In this document: one piece after another, positions 35,523-42,956 of the stretch
Position numbering within the stretch: the first letter of the stretch is position 1
Layout of the letters: the number at the start of each line of letters is the position of its first letter
Assembly (NCBI RefSeq): GCF_030440535.1
Contig: NZ_CP047117.1
Location: forward strand, 558,001-622,000
DNA length: 64,000 bases
Reading direction: 5' to 3'
Source: Corynebacterium capitovis DSM 44611
Lineage (GTDB): Bacteria; Actinomycetota; Actinomycetes; Mycobacteriales; Mycobacteriaceae
The notes under the pieces: model-generated
Databases searched by the model: none
What the model was told of the DNA's origin: nothing
Seen by the model: the letters and a program-made list of their open reading frames with translations, nothing else
Translations under genes and position numbers: made by a program

Positions 35523-36764
35523 CTAAATGCCCAGGACGGTTCCGGTGAGCTGGCTCAGCGGCTCGCGCAACGCGTCGATCGCGCGGGTGAGCTCCGCCTG
35601 CTGGCCAGCATTGACCTCGGTGTAGTCGGGGAACCCCCCCTGTTCTGCGGAGCCGTACTTGTTCAGCAGTTCTTGGACGGCGTCGAAGCGCGTGGTGATG
35701 TCGTCGACAAGCTTCGTACCCTCCTCACCTCGGTCGGCGGCGATGGGTGCGACAAGGTCGAACGCGATGCGCGCGCCCTCGAGGTTCGACTGGAAGTCAT
35801 AGAGGTCCTTGTGGCTCCACCAGTTTTCCTCCCCGGTGACCTTGTTGGTCGCGATCTCTTCGAGCAGGCCGATTGCGCCGTTGGAGATGGTGTCGATGGT
35901 GACGTCGTTGTTCTCCGCAAAGTTCGCGTCGCGCACAAGACTTTCCAGGGTCTCGACATCACTCACAAGCTGGTCGGCGATCTTTTGGCGCTGCTCGCGT
36001 GTCGACGGCGCCCAGTCCAGGCGGGCCGGCGACCCGTCGGCGTTGGTCGCGTCTTCGGCGGGAACCCACAGGTCTTTTTCGATCCGGTGGAACCCGCGCC
36101 ACTCGGTGAAGGACGGGTCCTCGGCTGCCAGGTGATCGGCCTCCGCGATGTAGTCAATCTCGCGGTAATCGATCTTCGCGTCGAGGATGCCCAGGGCCTC
36201 AGCGAGAGGCTCGATGCGCTCGTAGTGGACGCGGGTGGCGGGGTAGAGTTCCCTCGCTCGGTCGTCCTGCCCCGCGGCGTAAGCGGCTGCGAATTCCTGC
36301 ACCGCGGGGACGAGTGCGGCCACCTCGTTCTGGGTGAACTGGGTGTAGGAGGTCACGGCGGCGTCAAAACGCTCTTGATCGTCAGCGTCAACGGCAATCG
36401 CCTCGCCGGTCACGGTGAAGGCCGCTTGGCCGACGTTCGGGCCGCGCAGGCCCGGCTTGCACGCCGTGTAGTAGTTTCCCGGTGCCAAGGAAACGGTGAG
36501 GCTTGCCGTCTCACCTGGGGCGATGTTTTCTCGCTCGGCGACGACACGCAGTCCGTCGTCAGCGAGGAGGTAGAACTCTGTGATTTGGCTGCCCTCGTTC
36601 TTAATGGAAAACGTTCGTGCGCCACTGTCCGCGGAGGTGGCCGACACCTCGCACTTGTCGGAAGTGGCGGTCACGGTGAGGTCACCGCCAGAGGAGTTTT
36701 CGACACACGAGGCGAGGGGGAGGGCGGCAGCGCCAACGGCGAGGAGGGAAGCAATTCGCTTCAC
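35523..36764 (-). CDS. efeO: Iron-uptake lipoprotein EfeO (cupredoxin-imelysin)
   Basis: 413 residues: a lipoprotein signal (LPLASC), an N-terminal cupredoxin-like domain (about 30-125) and a C-terminal M75/imelysin helical domain with the metal motif FHRIEKDLW (HxxE). It delivers iron to EfeU. It starts 24 bases after efeU ends and is followed by efeB, the classic order. Confidence 0.94.
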   Translation of the reverse strand: MKRIASLLAVGAAALPLASCVENSSGGDLTVTATSDKCEVSATSADSGARTFSIKNEGSQITEFYLLADDGLRVVAERENIAPGETASLTVSLAPGNYYTACKPGLRGPNVGQAAFTVTGEAIAVDADDQERFDAAVTSYTQFTQNEVAALVPAVQEFAAAYAAGQDDRARELYPATRVHYERIEPLAEALGILDAKIDYREIDYIAEADHLAAEDPSFTEWRGFHRIEKDLWVPAEDATNADGSPARLDWAPSTREQRQKIADQLVSDVETLESLVRDANFAENNDVTIDTISNGAIGLLEEIATNKVTGEENWWSHKDLYDFQSNLEGARIAFDLVAPIAADRGEEGTKLVDDITTRFDAVQELLNKYGSAEQGGFPDYTEVNAGQQAELTRAIDALREPLSQLTGTVLGI

Positions 36765-36788
36765 GGGGAGAAGTCCTTTCGGCAGGGA

Positions 36789-37739
36789 TTAGGAAGGGGA
36801 ATGAGTGAGGGTGCGCAGGCTGGCAACGGCAGGCTCGTGCCGGGGAGCGTCCTCCTCGGCACGAAGGTGGCGGATGAACTTCGGCACGACGACCGCGAGG
36901 TATGTCAGCCACGCGACCACTTGGAGCCAGCTCATCTTCGGCTCGAATCCCGTGATGGCCTGGAGGAACGTCGCTGTGAAACCGGCGGGGTCAAGCGAGC
37001 CTTCGAGGTTGAACGCCCACCCAAAGGGGAACGACGCCATCCAGAAGGGGTAGGTGGCAAAACCCGTGAGAACCTCGCCCGTCCGCGGGTGCGTCGGCGC
37101 GATGGGCGCTCCGGAGAAGGGGCCGGGCAGAAGCTGGGCCTCCTGCAGGTCGTGGATGGCGTACGCCAAGACCCCAGCGGCGACCACAATGAGCAGGGCC
37201 GAGGAGACCGCCAAGAAGGCGGACATGCGGATGGTCAGAGCACCGCGGTAGATCAGCCATCCCAGCCCGACTGCGACGGCGATTCCCAGGAACGCGCCCG
37301 TCACGGCGGTGGGTTTGACCACCCACCCCCACATCAAGAGGGTCAGCTCCAGGCCCTCCCTGGCGACGGCGATAAACGCCACCCAGAACACAGCACGTGA
37401 CCCGGTTTTCAACGCCGTGCCGGCCTTGGCGTCGAGGACGCGGCGCATGGTGCCGCGCTTGTTTGACATGGACAGCACCATCCCCGTGATCATCGCCACC
37501 GCGACGAGCGAGAGGATGCCACCGATCGCTTCCTGGGCCTTGAAACTCAGCCCGTAGCGACCAAACGTGAGTAGCGCTCCGAGGCTGGTGCACAACGCTG
37601 CGGCGAGAGCCACACCGAGCCAGACCGAGTGCCGCGCGCTGGAGGCGCCCCGGCGCTGGATGGCGGCAAGGAGAATACCGACGATGAGCGAGGCCTCGAG
37701 GCCTTCGCGCATGCCGACGAGAAAAGCGGCGATAAACAT
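36789..37739 (-). CDS. efeU: Ferrous/ferric iron permease EfeU (FTR1 family)
   Basis: 316 residues with seven predicted helices and two REGLE motifs, MREGLEASLIVG near residue 10 and AREGLELTLLMWG in the middle, which carry iron through the membrane. The start MFIAAFLVGMREGLEA fits the family; a longer upstream frame does not. The GGAGG is 12 bases before the ATG, a little far, and is part of the structured leader at 37747-37809. It is the first gene of efeUOB. Confidence 0.94.
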   Translation of the reverse strand: MFIAAFLVGMREGLEASLIVGILLAAIQRRGASSARHSVWLGVALAAALCTSLGALLTFGRYGLSFKAQEAIGGILSLVAVAMITGMVLSMSNKRGTMRRVLDAKAGTALKTGSRAVFWVAFIAVAREGLELTLLMWGWVVKPTAVTGAFLGIAVAVGLGWLIYRGALTIRMSAFLAVSSALLIVVAAGVLAYAIHDLQEAQLLPGPFSGAPIAPTHPRTGEVLTGFATYPFWMASFPFGWAFNLEGSLDPAGFTATFLQAITGFEPKMSWLQVVAWLTYLAVVVPKFIRHLRAEEDAPRHEPAVASLRTLTHSPS

Positions 37740-37746
37740 GCTGCGG

Positions 37747-37809
37747 GTTGTCCTCCGACGTGCGGAAAGGTTCCGCGCCCCAGCGCCTAGACAACAGTGG
37801 TGCGGAACC
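37747..37809 (-). promoter_or_regulatory. efeU leader with mutually exclusive hairpins
   Basis: On the efeU transcript GGUUCCGC (37809-37802) can pair with GCGGAACC (37776-37769). That second segment can instead pair, through GCGGAA, with UUCCGC (37767-37762). When it does, GUUGUC (37795-37790) becomes free to pair with GACAAC (37752-37747), which overlaps the end of the GGAGG ribosome site (37756-37752). Confidence 0.4.
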
Positions 37810-37827
37810 CGGAACAAGGGGTCCGGG

Positions 37828-37858
37828 TTAGTGTAGGACAACCTTAACGCCATTCCAA
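37828..37858 (-). promoter_or_regulatory. efeU promoter overlapped by a DtxR-like box
   Basis: Minus-strand TTGGAA (37858-37853), 17-base spacer, TACACT (37835-37830). A 19-bp site at 37828-37846 matches the DtxR/IdeR consensus TTAGGTTAGSCTAACCTAA at 14 of 19 positions and covers the spacer and -10, so iron-loaded DtxR would repress. Confidence 0.6.
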
Positions 37859-37870
37859 CCGCGGGCCGTT

Positions 37871-39124
37871 CTACCTGTTCGTCACCGTCCCGCTCAGGCG
37901 CGCCAGTGGGGCGATCACAACGGGCCGTGCTGCCCACACGGCAAGTCCAGTCAACGCGGCCGCGACGACGAAGACGACGGTGCCGGTCCAGTCTGCGGAG
38001 TACACCGAGGGGTCGATGTCACCCCGCGCGGCGAACATAGCGTTCATGTTTCTGCGCAGGCCGGTGAGCACGACCAAAAGGACGTGCACCACGATGAAGA
38101 CAAGGAAGAACACCATCGTTGACACGTGTGCTTTTCGGGCGATTCGCACGGGAATGACACTCCAGGACCGCGGCCACCACGGGCTCATCCGCAGCCCTGA
38201 AAGAGCGGCCAGGGGGGCCGCGAGGAATACAACCGCACAGTACGTGAGCTCTTGGAGAGCGTTGTAAGTCACCCAGCCGTTTTCTACCGGCCACCGCAGA
38301 GAGAGGTACTGCAGCCCCGCCGAGACAGCATGAGGGACGACCTCCCAGCTGGTGGGGACGAGGCGCATCCACTGACCGGTGGCGAACAGCAGCACGTAAA
38401 ACACCGCTCCGAGCGCTAACCACGCGATGTCGAGGCAGAGGTGGAGCCACAGGGTCAGAGATACCTTCCGCTTCGGGTCGCTGCGCGGCGCCCACAACGC
38501 CTCGGGCCGGGCTTCGGACCTGACCCCCAGGCCCGTCTTGACGATGAGAGCCATCAAGAACATGTTGAAGAAGTGCGCCCAGTTCAACCACGCGGGCAGG
38601 CCGACGGGGGCACCGGCTGGAAGCGGCTGCTCCCCGGTGTACCGCGACGTAAACGACGCCCCCGTATCCGTGCCGATGAACCAGCGGGCCACCCCAACCG
38701 CGACCGCGAACACGGCCACGGCCGCGAGCGCGCTCAGAAGGATGCGGGGCCATCGCTTCTCGACGCCACCGCGGCCGGCCCCCGCCGCATCGTCCGGCGC
38801 GGGCGCCTCGGCGGTTGCTCCTTCGCGGTGCGGGATCACGGTCTCGGGCTGCGCGGGCGCCTCGAGTACCTCCGCGTGCACGACGCGGTCGGGGACGCGC
38901 AGCATGACATGGGCCGCGGGTGGGAACGGCTCCCCGCCGGGTACACGCGGTAGTCCGCGACGCAGGGCGACGGCGGTCAGCTCGGAGGCGTGCGGCTCGG
39001 GGGAGCGAACCGGCGAGAGGTCCGGCTCTAGCGGCGCGTCCGGAAGCGTTACGAATGAGCCCTCCGGTGGCCAGGGGGTCCCACCCGGGACGCGCGGCAA
39101 ACCGCGGCGAAGATTGACCTGCAC
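37871..39124 (-). CDS. Cytochrome b/b6-type membrane protein with duplicated RRGLPRVPGG motif
   Basis: 417 residues. The C-terminal two-thirds (about 125-410) is a membrane domain with about six helices and conserved His residues (LPAWLNWAHFFNMFLMALIVKTG, LWLHLCLDIAWLALGAVFYVLLFATGQW, RKAHVSTMVFFLVFIVVHVLLVVLTG), like cytochrome b561 or formate-dehydrogenase gamma subunits. The N-terminal cytosolic part carries LRRGLPRVPGGTPWPP at residue 5 and LRRGLPRVPGGEPFPP at residue 54. It follows etfA by 22 bases, so it may hand electrons from ETF to the quinone pool; that is inference. The GTG start has GAGGAGG upstream. Confidence 0.8.
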   Translation of the reverse strand: MQVNLRRGLPRVPGGTPWPPEGSFVTLPDAPLEPDLSPVRSPEPHASELTAVALRRGLPRVPGGEPFPPAAHVMLRVPDRVVHAEVLEAPAQPETVIPHREGATAEAPAPDDAAGAGRGGVEKRWPRILLSALAAVAVFAVAVGVARWFIGTDTGASFTSRYTGEQPLPAGAPVGLPAWLNWAHFFNMFLMALIVKTGLGVRSEARPEALWAPRSDPKRKVSLTLWLHLCLDIAWLALGAVFYVLLFATGQWMRLVPTSWEVVPHAVSAGLQYLSLRWPVENGWVTYNALQELTYCAVVFLAAPLAALSGLRMSPWWPRSWSVIPVRIARKAHVSTMVFFLVFIVVHVLLVVLTGLRRNMNAMFAARGDIDPSVYSADWTGTVVFVVAAALTGLAVWAARPVVIAPLARLSGTVTNR

Positions 39125-39134
39125 GTTTGTCCTC

Positions 39135-39164
39135 CTCTATCGCTCTCTATCGCTCTCTAACGCT
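39135..39164 (-). repeat. Three tandem 10-bp repeats at the etfA stop
   Basis: CTCTATCGCT twice and CTCTAACGCT once (39135-39164). The repeats include the last codons and stop of etfA and end just upstream of the GAGGAGG that starts the cytochrome b gene. Confidence 0.9.
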
Positions 39165-40121
39165 CTGGTGGGCGCGCTTGGTGATTTCGGAAATCAGGGC
39201 GGGGACGACGTCGAAGATGTCACCCACCACGCCGAAGTCCGCAAGTTCGAAGATCGGGGCGTCAGGGTCGTTGTTGATCGCCACGATGGTGTCCGCAGTC
39301 TGCATACCCACTACGTGTTGCACCGCTCCCGAGATGCCGACACCGATGTAGAGCTTGGGGCTGACCAGCACACCGGTCTGCCCGATCTGGGCTTCGTAAG
39401 GTACTTGGCCCTCGTCTACGGCGGATCGGGTAGCGCCGACGGCCGCCCCGAGGGTGTCCGCGAGTCCCCCAACCAGCTCTTCGAAGTTATCGGCGTCCCC
39501 GAGAGAGACGCCCCCTGCGACGACTTTGTCCGCGGTGACGAGATCGGGGCGGGGCGAGGTGCGCTCGACGTCAACGACCTCGGTGACTTTGGCCACCCGG
39601 GCACCCGATGCCATGACCAAAAGTTCTTCGACAGCAGGCTCCGCTGCCGTGGCGCGGGTTTCGATGGCCCCGCGGCGCACCGTAATCACAGGCGCGGAGT
39701 GCGTCGCCGCGGCCACGGTGGTGAAGGCGCCGCCGTAGTTCGAGTGGTCCGTGATGACCCCCTCCGCGTCCCGTCGCACACCGACCACGTCGGCGAGCAG
39801 GGCCAACCCGCGACGTGCGGCGAAACGTGCCGCGGCGTCGCGACCACGCACGGAGTGTGAGAAAACAACGGCGGCAGGGTGAAGCTCCTCGAAGGCGGCC
39901 GCGGTGGCGTCGACAAGCGAAGCCCCCTCGGCGCTCAGGACGCGAGAAGCGCCGCTGCGGCCGAGCTCCGCAGCGTGAGCAGGGGTGAGGGTGAGCGCAA
40001 CCGGCACGCCGATCGCGCTGGCGGCCCCGATTAGCTCTGCGGCGGAGGCATCGAGCTCGCCGCTTTCGCCGTACGCGGGGTCGGGTACAACGAGAACGGG
40101 TGCGTGTGCAGGCGTGGTCAC
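39147..40121 (-). CDS. etfA: Electron transfer flavoprotein alpha subunit
   Basis: FAD-binding partner of EtfB, accepting electrons from acyl-CoA dehydrogenases. 324 residues. The C-terminal FAD domain has the hallmark QIGQTGVLVSPKLYIGVGISGAVQHVVGMQTADTIVAINNDPDAPIFELADFGVVGD. The start lies 10 bases after etfB. The window also encodes a thiolase, a FadB-like enzyme and an acyl-CoA dehydrogenase, its likely partners. Confidence 0.95.
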   Translation of the reverse strand: MTTPAHAPVLVVPDPAYGESGELDASAAELIGAASAIGVPVALTLTPAHAAELGRSGASRVLSAEGASLVDATAAAFEELHPAAVVFSHSVRGRDAAARFAARRGLALLADVVGVRRDAEGVITDHSNYGGAFTTVAAATHSAPVITVRRGAIETRATAAEPAVEELLVMASGARVAKVTEVVDVERTSPRPDLVTADKVVAGGVSLGDADNFEELVGGLADTLGAAVGATRSAVDEGQVPYEAQIGQTGVLVSPKLYIGVGISGAVQHVVGMQTADTIVAINNDPDAPIFELADFGVVGDIFDVVPALISEITKRAHQSVRER

Positions 40122-40131
40122 GGGCGTCTCC

Positions 40132-40911
40132 TTAGATGAAGTTCTTCTCGGCCAAGAAGTCGGCGAGCTTAGCCGCCGCTTGGGAGTTTCCGTCGATGAT
40201 CTCGCCCCGCCCGCGGGCGGGGCGCTTGGCGGCGTCGATTACGATGGCCCGCGCGGGCGTCCAATCCTCCGGGTCAATGCCTAGGTCCGACAGGCCCACC
40301 GCGTGAATCTCCTTCTTCTTCGCGGCCATCAGCCCCTTGAAGTTGGCAAATCGCGCATCCGGGAACTCGTCGGACACAGCGACCACTGCGGGCAACTCGG
40401 CCTCAAGCTTGACGACGGCGCCGTCACCCGCCTGGGTCGCCCGAACGACACCGCCGGCGACCTCGAGCTCGGTGAGGTTGGTCAGCGCGGGAACGCCAAG
40501 CATCTCAGCGAGGAGAGACGCAACTACTCCACCCGCGCCGTCCGAAGAGCTTGCACCGGCGACGACGAGGTCATAGCCGTTCCTCGTGATCAGTGCGGCG
40601 AGCACCTCGGCCGTGAGGGTGTAGTCCGCGCCCACGAGCGCGTCGTCGGTAACGAGGTAGGCCTCTGCCGCGCCCATGGCAATGCCCTTGCGAATGCTGC
40701 CGACCGTCGACTCGGGCCCGACGCTCAGAATCTCCACTGTCGCGTCTCCGTCGGGGTGGGCCTCCGCGACACGCAGCGCTGCCTCGACCGCGCGTTCCCC
40801 GACCTCGTCGGCGACTACATCGCCGGTGCGGTCGGTCAACCCCGTCTCGAGGTTGAGCCCTCGGTCGCCGTACGTGTCGGGCACTTCTTTCAGCAACACG
40901 GCAATGCGCAT
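40132..40911 (-). CDS. etfB: Electron transfer flavoprotein beta subunit
   Basis: 259 residues, AMP-binding ETF subunit: MRIAVLLKEVPDTYGDRGLN at the start, the signature-like LPAVVAVSDEFPDARFANFKGLMAAKKKEIH, and the NGYDLVVAGASSSDGAGG loop. ATG 40911 is chosen because it opens at the family's standard N-terminus; upstream extension has no similarity. First gene of etfB-etfA-cytochrome b. Confidence 0.95.
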   Translation of the reverse strand: MRIAVLLKEVPDTYGDRGLNLETGLTDRTGDVVADEVGERAVEAALRVAEAHPDGDATVEILSVGPESTVGSIRKGIAMGAAEAYLVTDDALVGADYTLTAEVLAALITRNGYDLVVAGASSSDGAGGVVASLLAEMLGVPALTNLTELEVAGGVVRATQAGDGAVVKLEAELPAVVAVSDEFPDARFANFKGLMAAKKKEIHAVGLSDLGIDPEDWTPARAIVIDAAKRPARGRGEIIDGNSQAAAKLADFLAEKNFI

Positions 40912-40997
40912 CGCGGCTCCTTTTCCATCTGGGCTCATTCGGGGAGGCAGAACGCCCAGATTGTACCGCCTGGCGTAGACAGGCAGCGAGCAGCGGG

Positions 40998-41400
40998 TTA
41001 TTGCGCGACGAAAGAGGCCAGGCGCGACTGAATGATGTCCACCGCTTCGTCGACAATGCGGGGGACGAGCTCCGCGCACGTCGGGATGTCGTTGATCAAG
41101 CCCTGGCACAGGCCCACGGTCCACACACCGGCCTCGATGTCACCGGTCTCGTACACCGTGCGGCCGCGCGCCCCGGCGACGAGGTCGCGGATGTCGGGGA
41201 ACTGCGCCCCAGCATTGAGCTTCTCGACGACCTCACGTGAGACCCCGTTCGTGGCCACGCGAGAGGTGTTGTTGAGGGTGTGCGCAAGATGAGCTCCGTG
41301 TCCAGCTCGCTGCGGCGGACAATCTCCTCTTTCACATTCCGGTGAACGGGGGCCTCCTCGGTACAGAGAAAACGGGTACCACGTCGGTTTTCTCCTGGCC
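40998..41400 (-). pseudogene. Remnant of a nitronate monooxygenase (2-nitropropane dioxygenase)
   Basis: Only the C-terminal third of the family is left. One frame gives GTRFLCTEEAPVHRNVKEEIVRR and SELDTELILRT; the match then continues in another frame as LNNTSRVATNGVSREVVEKL through GDIEAGVWTVGLCQGLINDIPTCAELVPRI to FVAQ. The frame break lies near 41279-41284, where GTGTG suggests a 2-base duplication. The N-terminal FMN barrel (about 220 residues) is absent. It is not expected to make an enzyme. Confidence 0.8.
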
Positions 41401-41469
41401 ACGCCCTGTACTCGTCATACCTGCGACGATTAGGCGCGCCACCAGCCCAGGCCATCAACCGGGTTCGTG

Positions 41470-42291
41470 TTAAAAGTCGAATCCCCCAAAATCGAAACCA
41501 TCGCCGCCGCCGAAATCAAAGCCACCGTCGAAGAAGCCGTCGCCACCCGCGTCGGCGGCGAAGTCACCTCCGTCGCCCATATCGCCACTATCTCCCATAT
41601 CTCCCGCGTCCCCGGCATCGCCTGCGTCGACATCCGAACCGAAGTCGCCAGACTCGAACTCCGCCGGAGAGGGGGTACCGGCCATCCCCGCAAACATCGC
41701 CGAGTAGAGCATCATCGAGCTCGCCGCCCACATACCAGTCATCATCGCCGGCGCCCACCATGCCACGGAGTACCAACCGGCCGGAACCGGGCGACCCGCC
41801 ACTGCGCCACCGGGGTAGTAGTGCGGCGTCTGTTCGGATGCCCGGGGCGACGCGGTCACCGTGGTGCCGTCTTGCTGCGTAATTGTTCGCTCTTCGGTTA
41901 CTCGGCCGGCCTTGCGCTGGCCTTCAAGCTCCGGAAGCGCGGGTCCGGCGGGAAGGCCCATGAGCACGCGCGCGGCGTTGACGTAATGCAGGCCCTCCAG
42001 CGCAGACTCGCGTGCAAGCTGGGCCTGCCGCACCGTGCGCGCTTCAGACAGAGCTGCGGAGGCAGCGTTGAAACGCTCGCTGGCGTCGGCCATCGCCTGC
42101 GACGAGGCGGTGTCGGTGCCGGACAAGTTGAGGACCTGGGAACCGAGGCGGTCCGTCCAACGCTTCGCGTCGGCGTAGGCATCGTCGACTTGCTGCTGCC
42201 CGAGCTGACGGTTGGTGTTCGTGTCTTTTCGTTGGCCGGCAAGGTATACCGCCCCGCCAATGACGGCGAGGAGGAGGAGTAGGGACAGCAT
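41470..42291 (-). CDS. Single-pass membrane protein with Gly/Asp/Phe-rich tail (unrecognised)
   Basis: 273 residues. Residues 1-18 form a membrane anchor (MLSLLLLLAVIGGAVYLAG). A helical region of about 90 residues follows (ADAKRWTDRLGSQVLNL ... SERFNAASAALSEARTVRQAQLARESALEGLHYVNAARVLMG). A hydrophobic Ala/Met/Trp segment comes next (about 185-210). The last 70 residues are almost only Gly, Asp, Phe, Ala and Met with GDAGDAGDMGDSGDMGD and a FDFGG repeat ending GGFDF. ATG 42291 has GGAAGG eight bases upstream. I do not know the family; topology suggests an envelope-exposed acidic tail. Confidence 0.8.
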   Translation of the reverse strand: MLSLLLLLAVIGGAVYLAGQRKDTNTNRQLGQQQVDDAYADAKRWTDRLGSQVLNLSGTDTASSQAMADASERFNAASAALSEARTVRQAQLARESALEGLHYVNAARVLMGLPAGPALPELEGQRKAGRVTEERTITQQDGTTVTASPRASEQTPHYYPGGAVAGRPVPAGWYSVAWWAPAMMTGMWAASSMMLYSAMFAGMAGTPSPAEFESGDFGSDVDAGDAGDAGDMGDSGDMGDGGDFAADAGGDGFFDGGFDFGGGDGFDFGGFDF

Positions 42292-42469
42292 GCGAGAGCC
42301 TTCCTGCGGATCGTGTACGACTGGCAACGTGCTGTGTAACGTCTGGCGCCACTGAGAAGTTCCCCTCAACAAATCCGGAGGAGCTATTGGAGCGTGGTGG
42401 GATTTGGGCGCGCCCCGACCGGTGGGGTAGAATCCATCCACGTATTCGCGAACCGCATGGGACGTGAAT

Positions 42470-42544
42470 GGGAATGTCGTATAGTGGCTAATACCTCAGC
42501 CTTCCAAGCTGAAGACGCGGGTTCGATTCCCGTCATTCCCTCCA
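42470..42544 (+). tRNA. tRNA-Gly (TCC)
   Basis: Plus-strand cloverleaf: acceptor GGGAATG/CATTCCC, anticodon stem TCAGC/GCTGA with loop CTTCCAA (TCC), T-arm GCGGG-TTCGATT-CCCGT, discriminator T, and an encoded CCA (42542-42544). Confidence 0.97.
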
Positions 42545-42558
42545 CCGGAACTACTCAG

Positions 42559-42612
42559 CCCGTACGGGCGGGGACCTGACAAGACAGGTTGCCGCCCGCA
42601 CGGGTTTCTTTC
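42559..42612 (+). terminator. Strong terminator after tRNA-Gly, with nested hairpin
   Basis: CCCGTACGGGCGG (42559-42571) pairs with CCGCCCGCACGGG (42592-42604) with one mismatch, and is followed by TTTCTTTC. The loop itself contains ACCTG/CAGGT. Confidence 0.9.
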
Positions 42613-42628
42613 GTTCGCATCACCTATG

Positions 42629-42678
42629 CCTACGAAGGCCTACAAAGGCCTACAAAGGCCTACGAACGCCTACGAAGT
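42629..42678 (+). repeat. Five tandem 10-bp repeats between tRNA-Gly and tRNA-Pro
   Basis: Unit CCTACRAAGG, five copies (42629-42678); the last two are degenerate (CCTACGAACG, CCTACGAAGT). No convincing gene covers it. Confidence 0.92.
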
Positions 42679-42798
42679 GGTTGCGGGCGGGCCACTGAGT
42701 GGGCCTGGGCGCCTCGTTCGACCCCGGTGAAAACCGCCATAAACGGGGCACGCTACAATCGCTTTCCGACGAGTCGCACCGGCTCGGTCGCTCGACTA

Positions 42799-42872
42799 CG
42801 GGGCGTGGCGCAGCTTGGTAGCGCACCTGCTTTGGGAGCAGGGGGTCGCAGGTTCAAATCCTGTCGCCCCGA
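42799..42872 (+). tRNA. tRNA-Pro (TGG)
   Basis: Cloverleaf: acceptor CGGGGCG/CGCCCCG, D-stem GCGC/GCGC, anticodon loop TTTGGGA (TGG), T-arm GCAGG-TTCAAAT-CCTGT, discriminator A. A GC-rich hairpin without T tract (CCCCCGCC/GGCGGGGG, 42883-42904) follows before tig. Confidence 0.97.
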
Positions 42873-42956
42873 CGTAGGCCGACCCCCGCCCGCAGCGGCG
42901 GGGGAGGGCCATAGCGAACACGACTTAACCTCTATTCACCACTACAGGAGCATTCT

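Noticed and set aside
35511..37400. A 629-codon plus-strand reading frame across efeO and efeU
   Set aside because: Antisense to two well-recognised genes; composition is that of a shadow frame.
42883..42904. Terminator after tRNA-Pro
   Set aside because: Good GC stem but no T tract on either side; recorded only as a hairpin in the tRNA-Pro entry.
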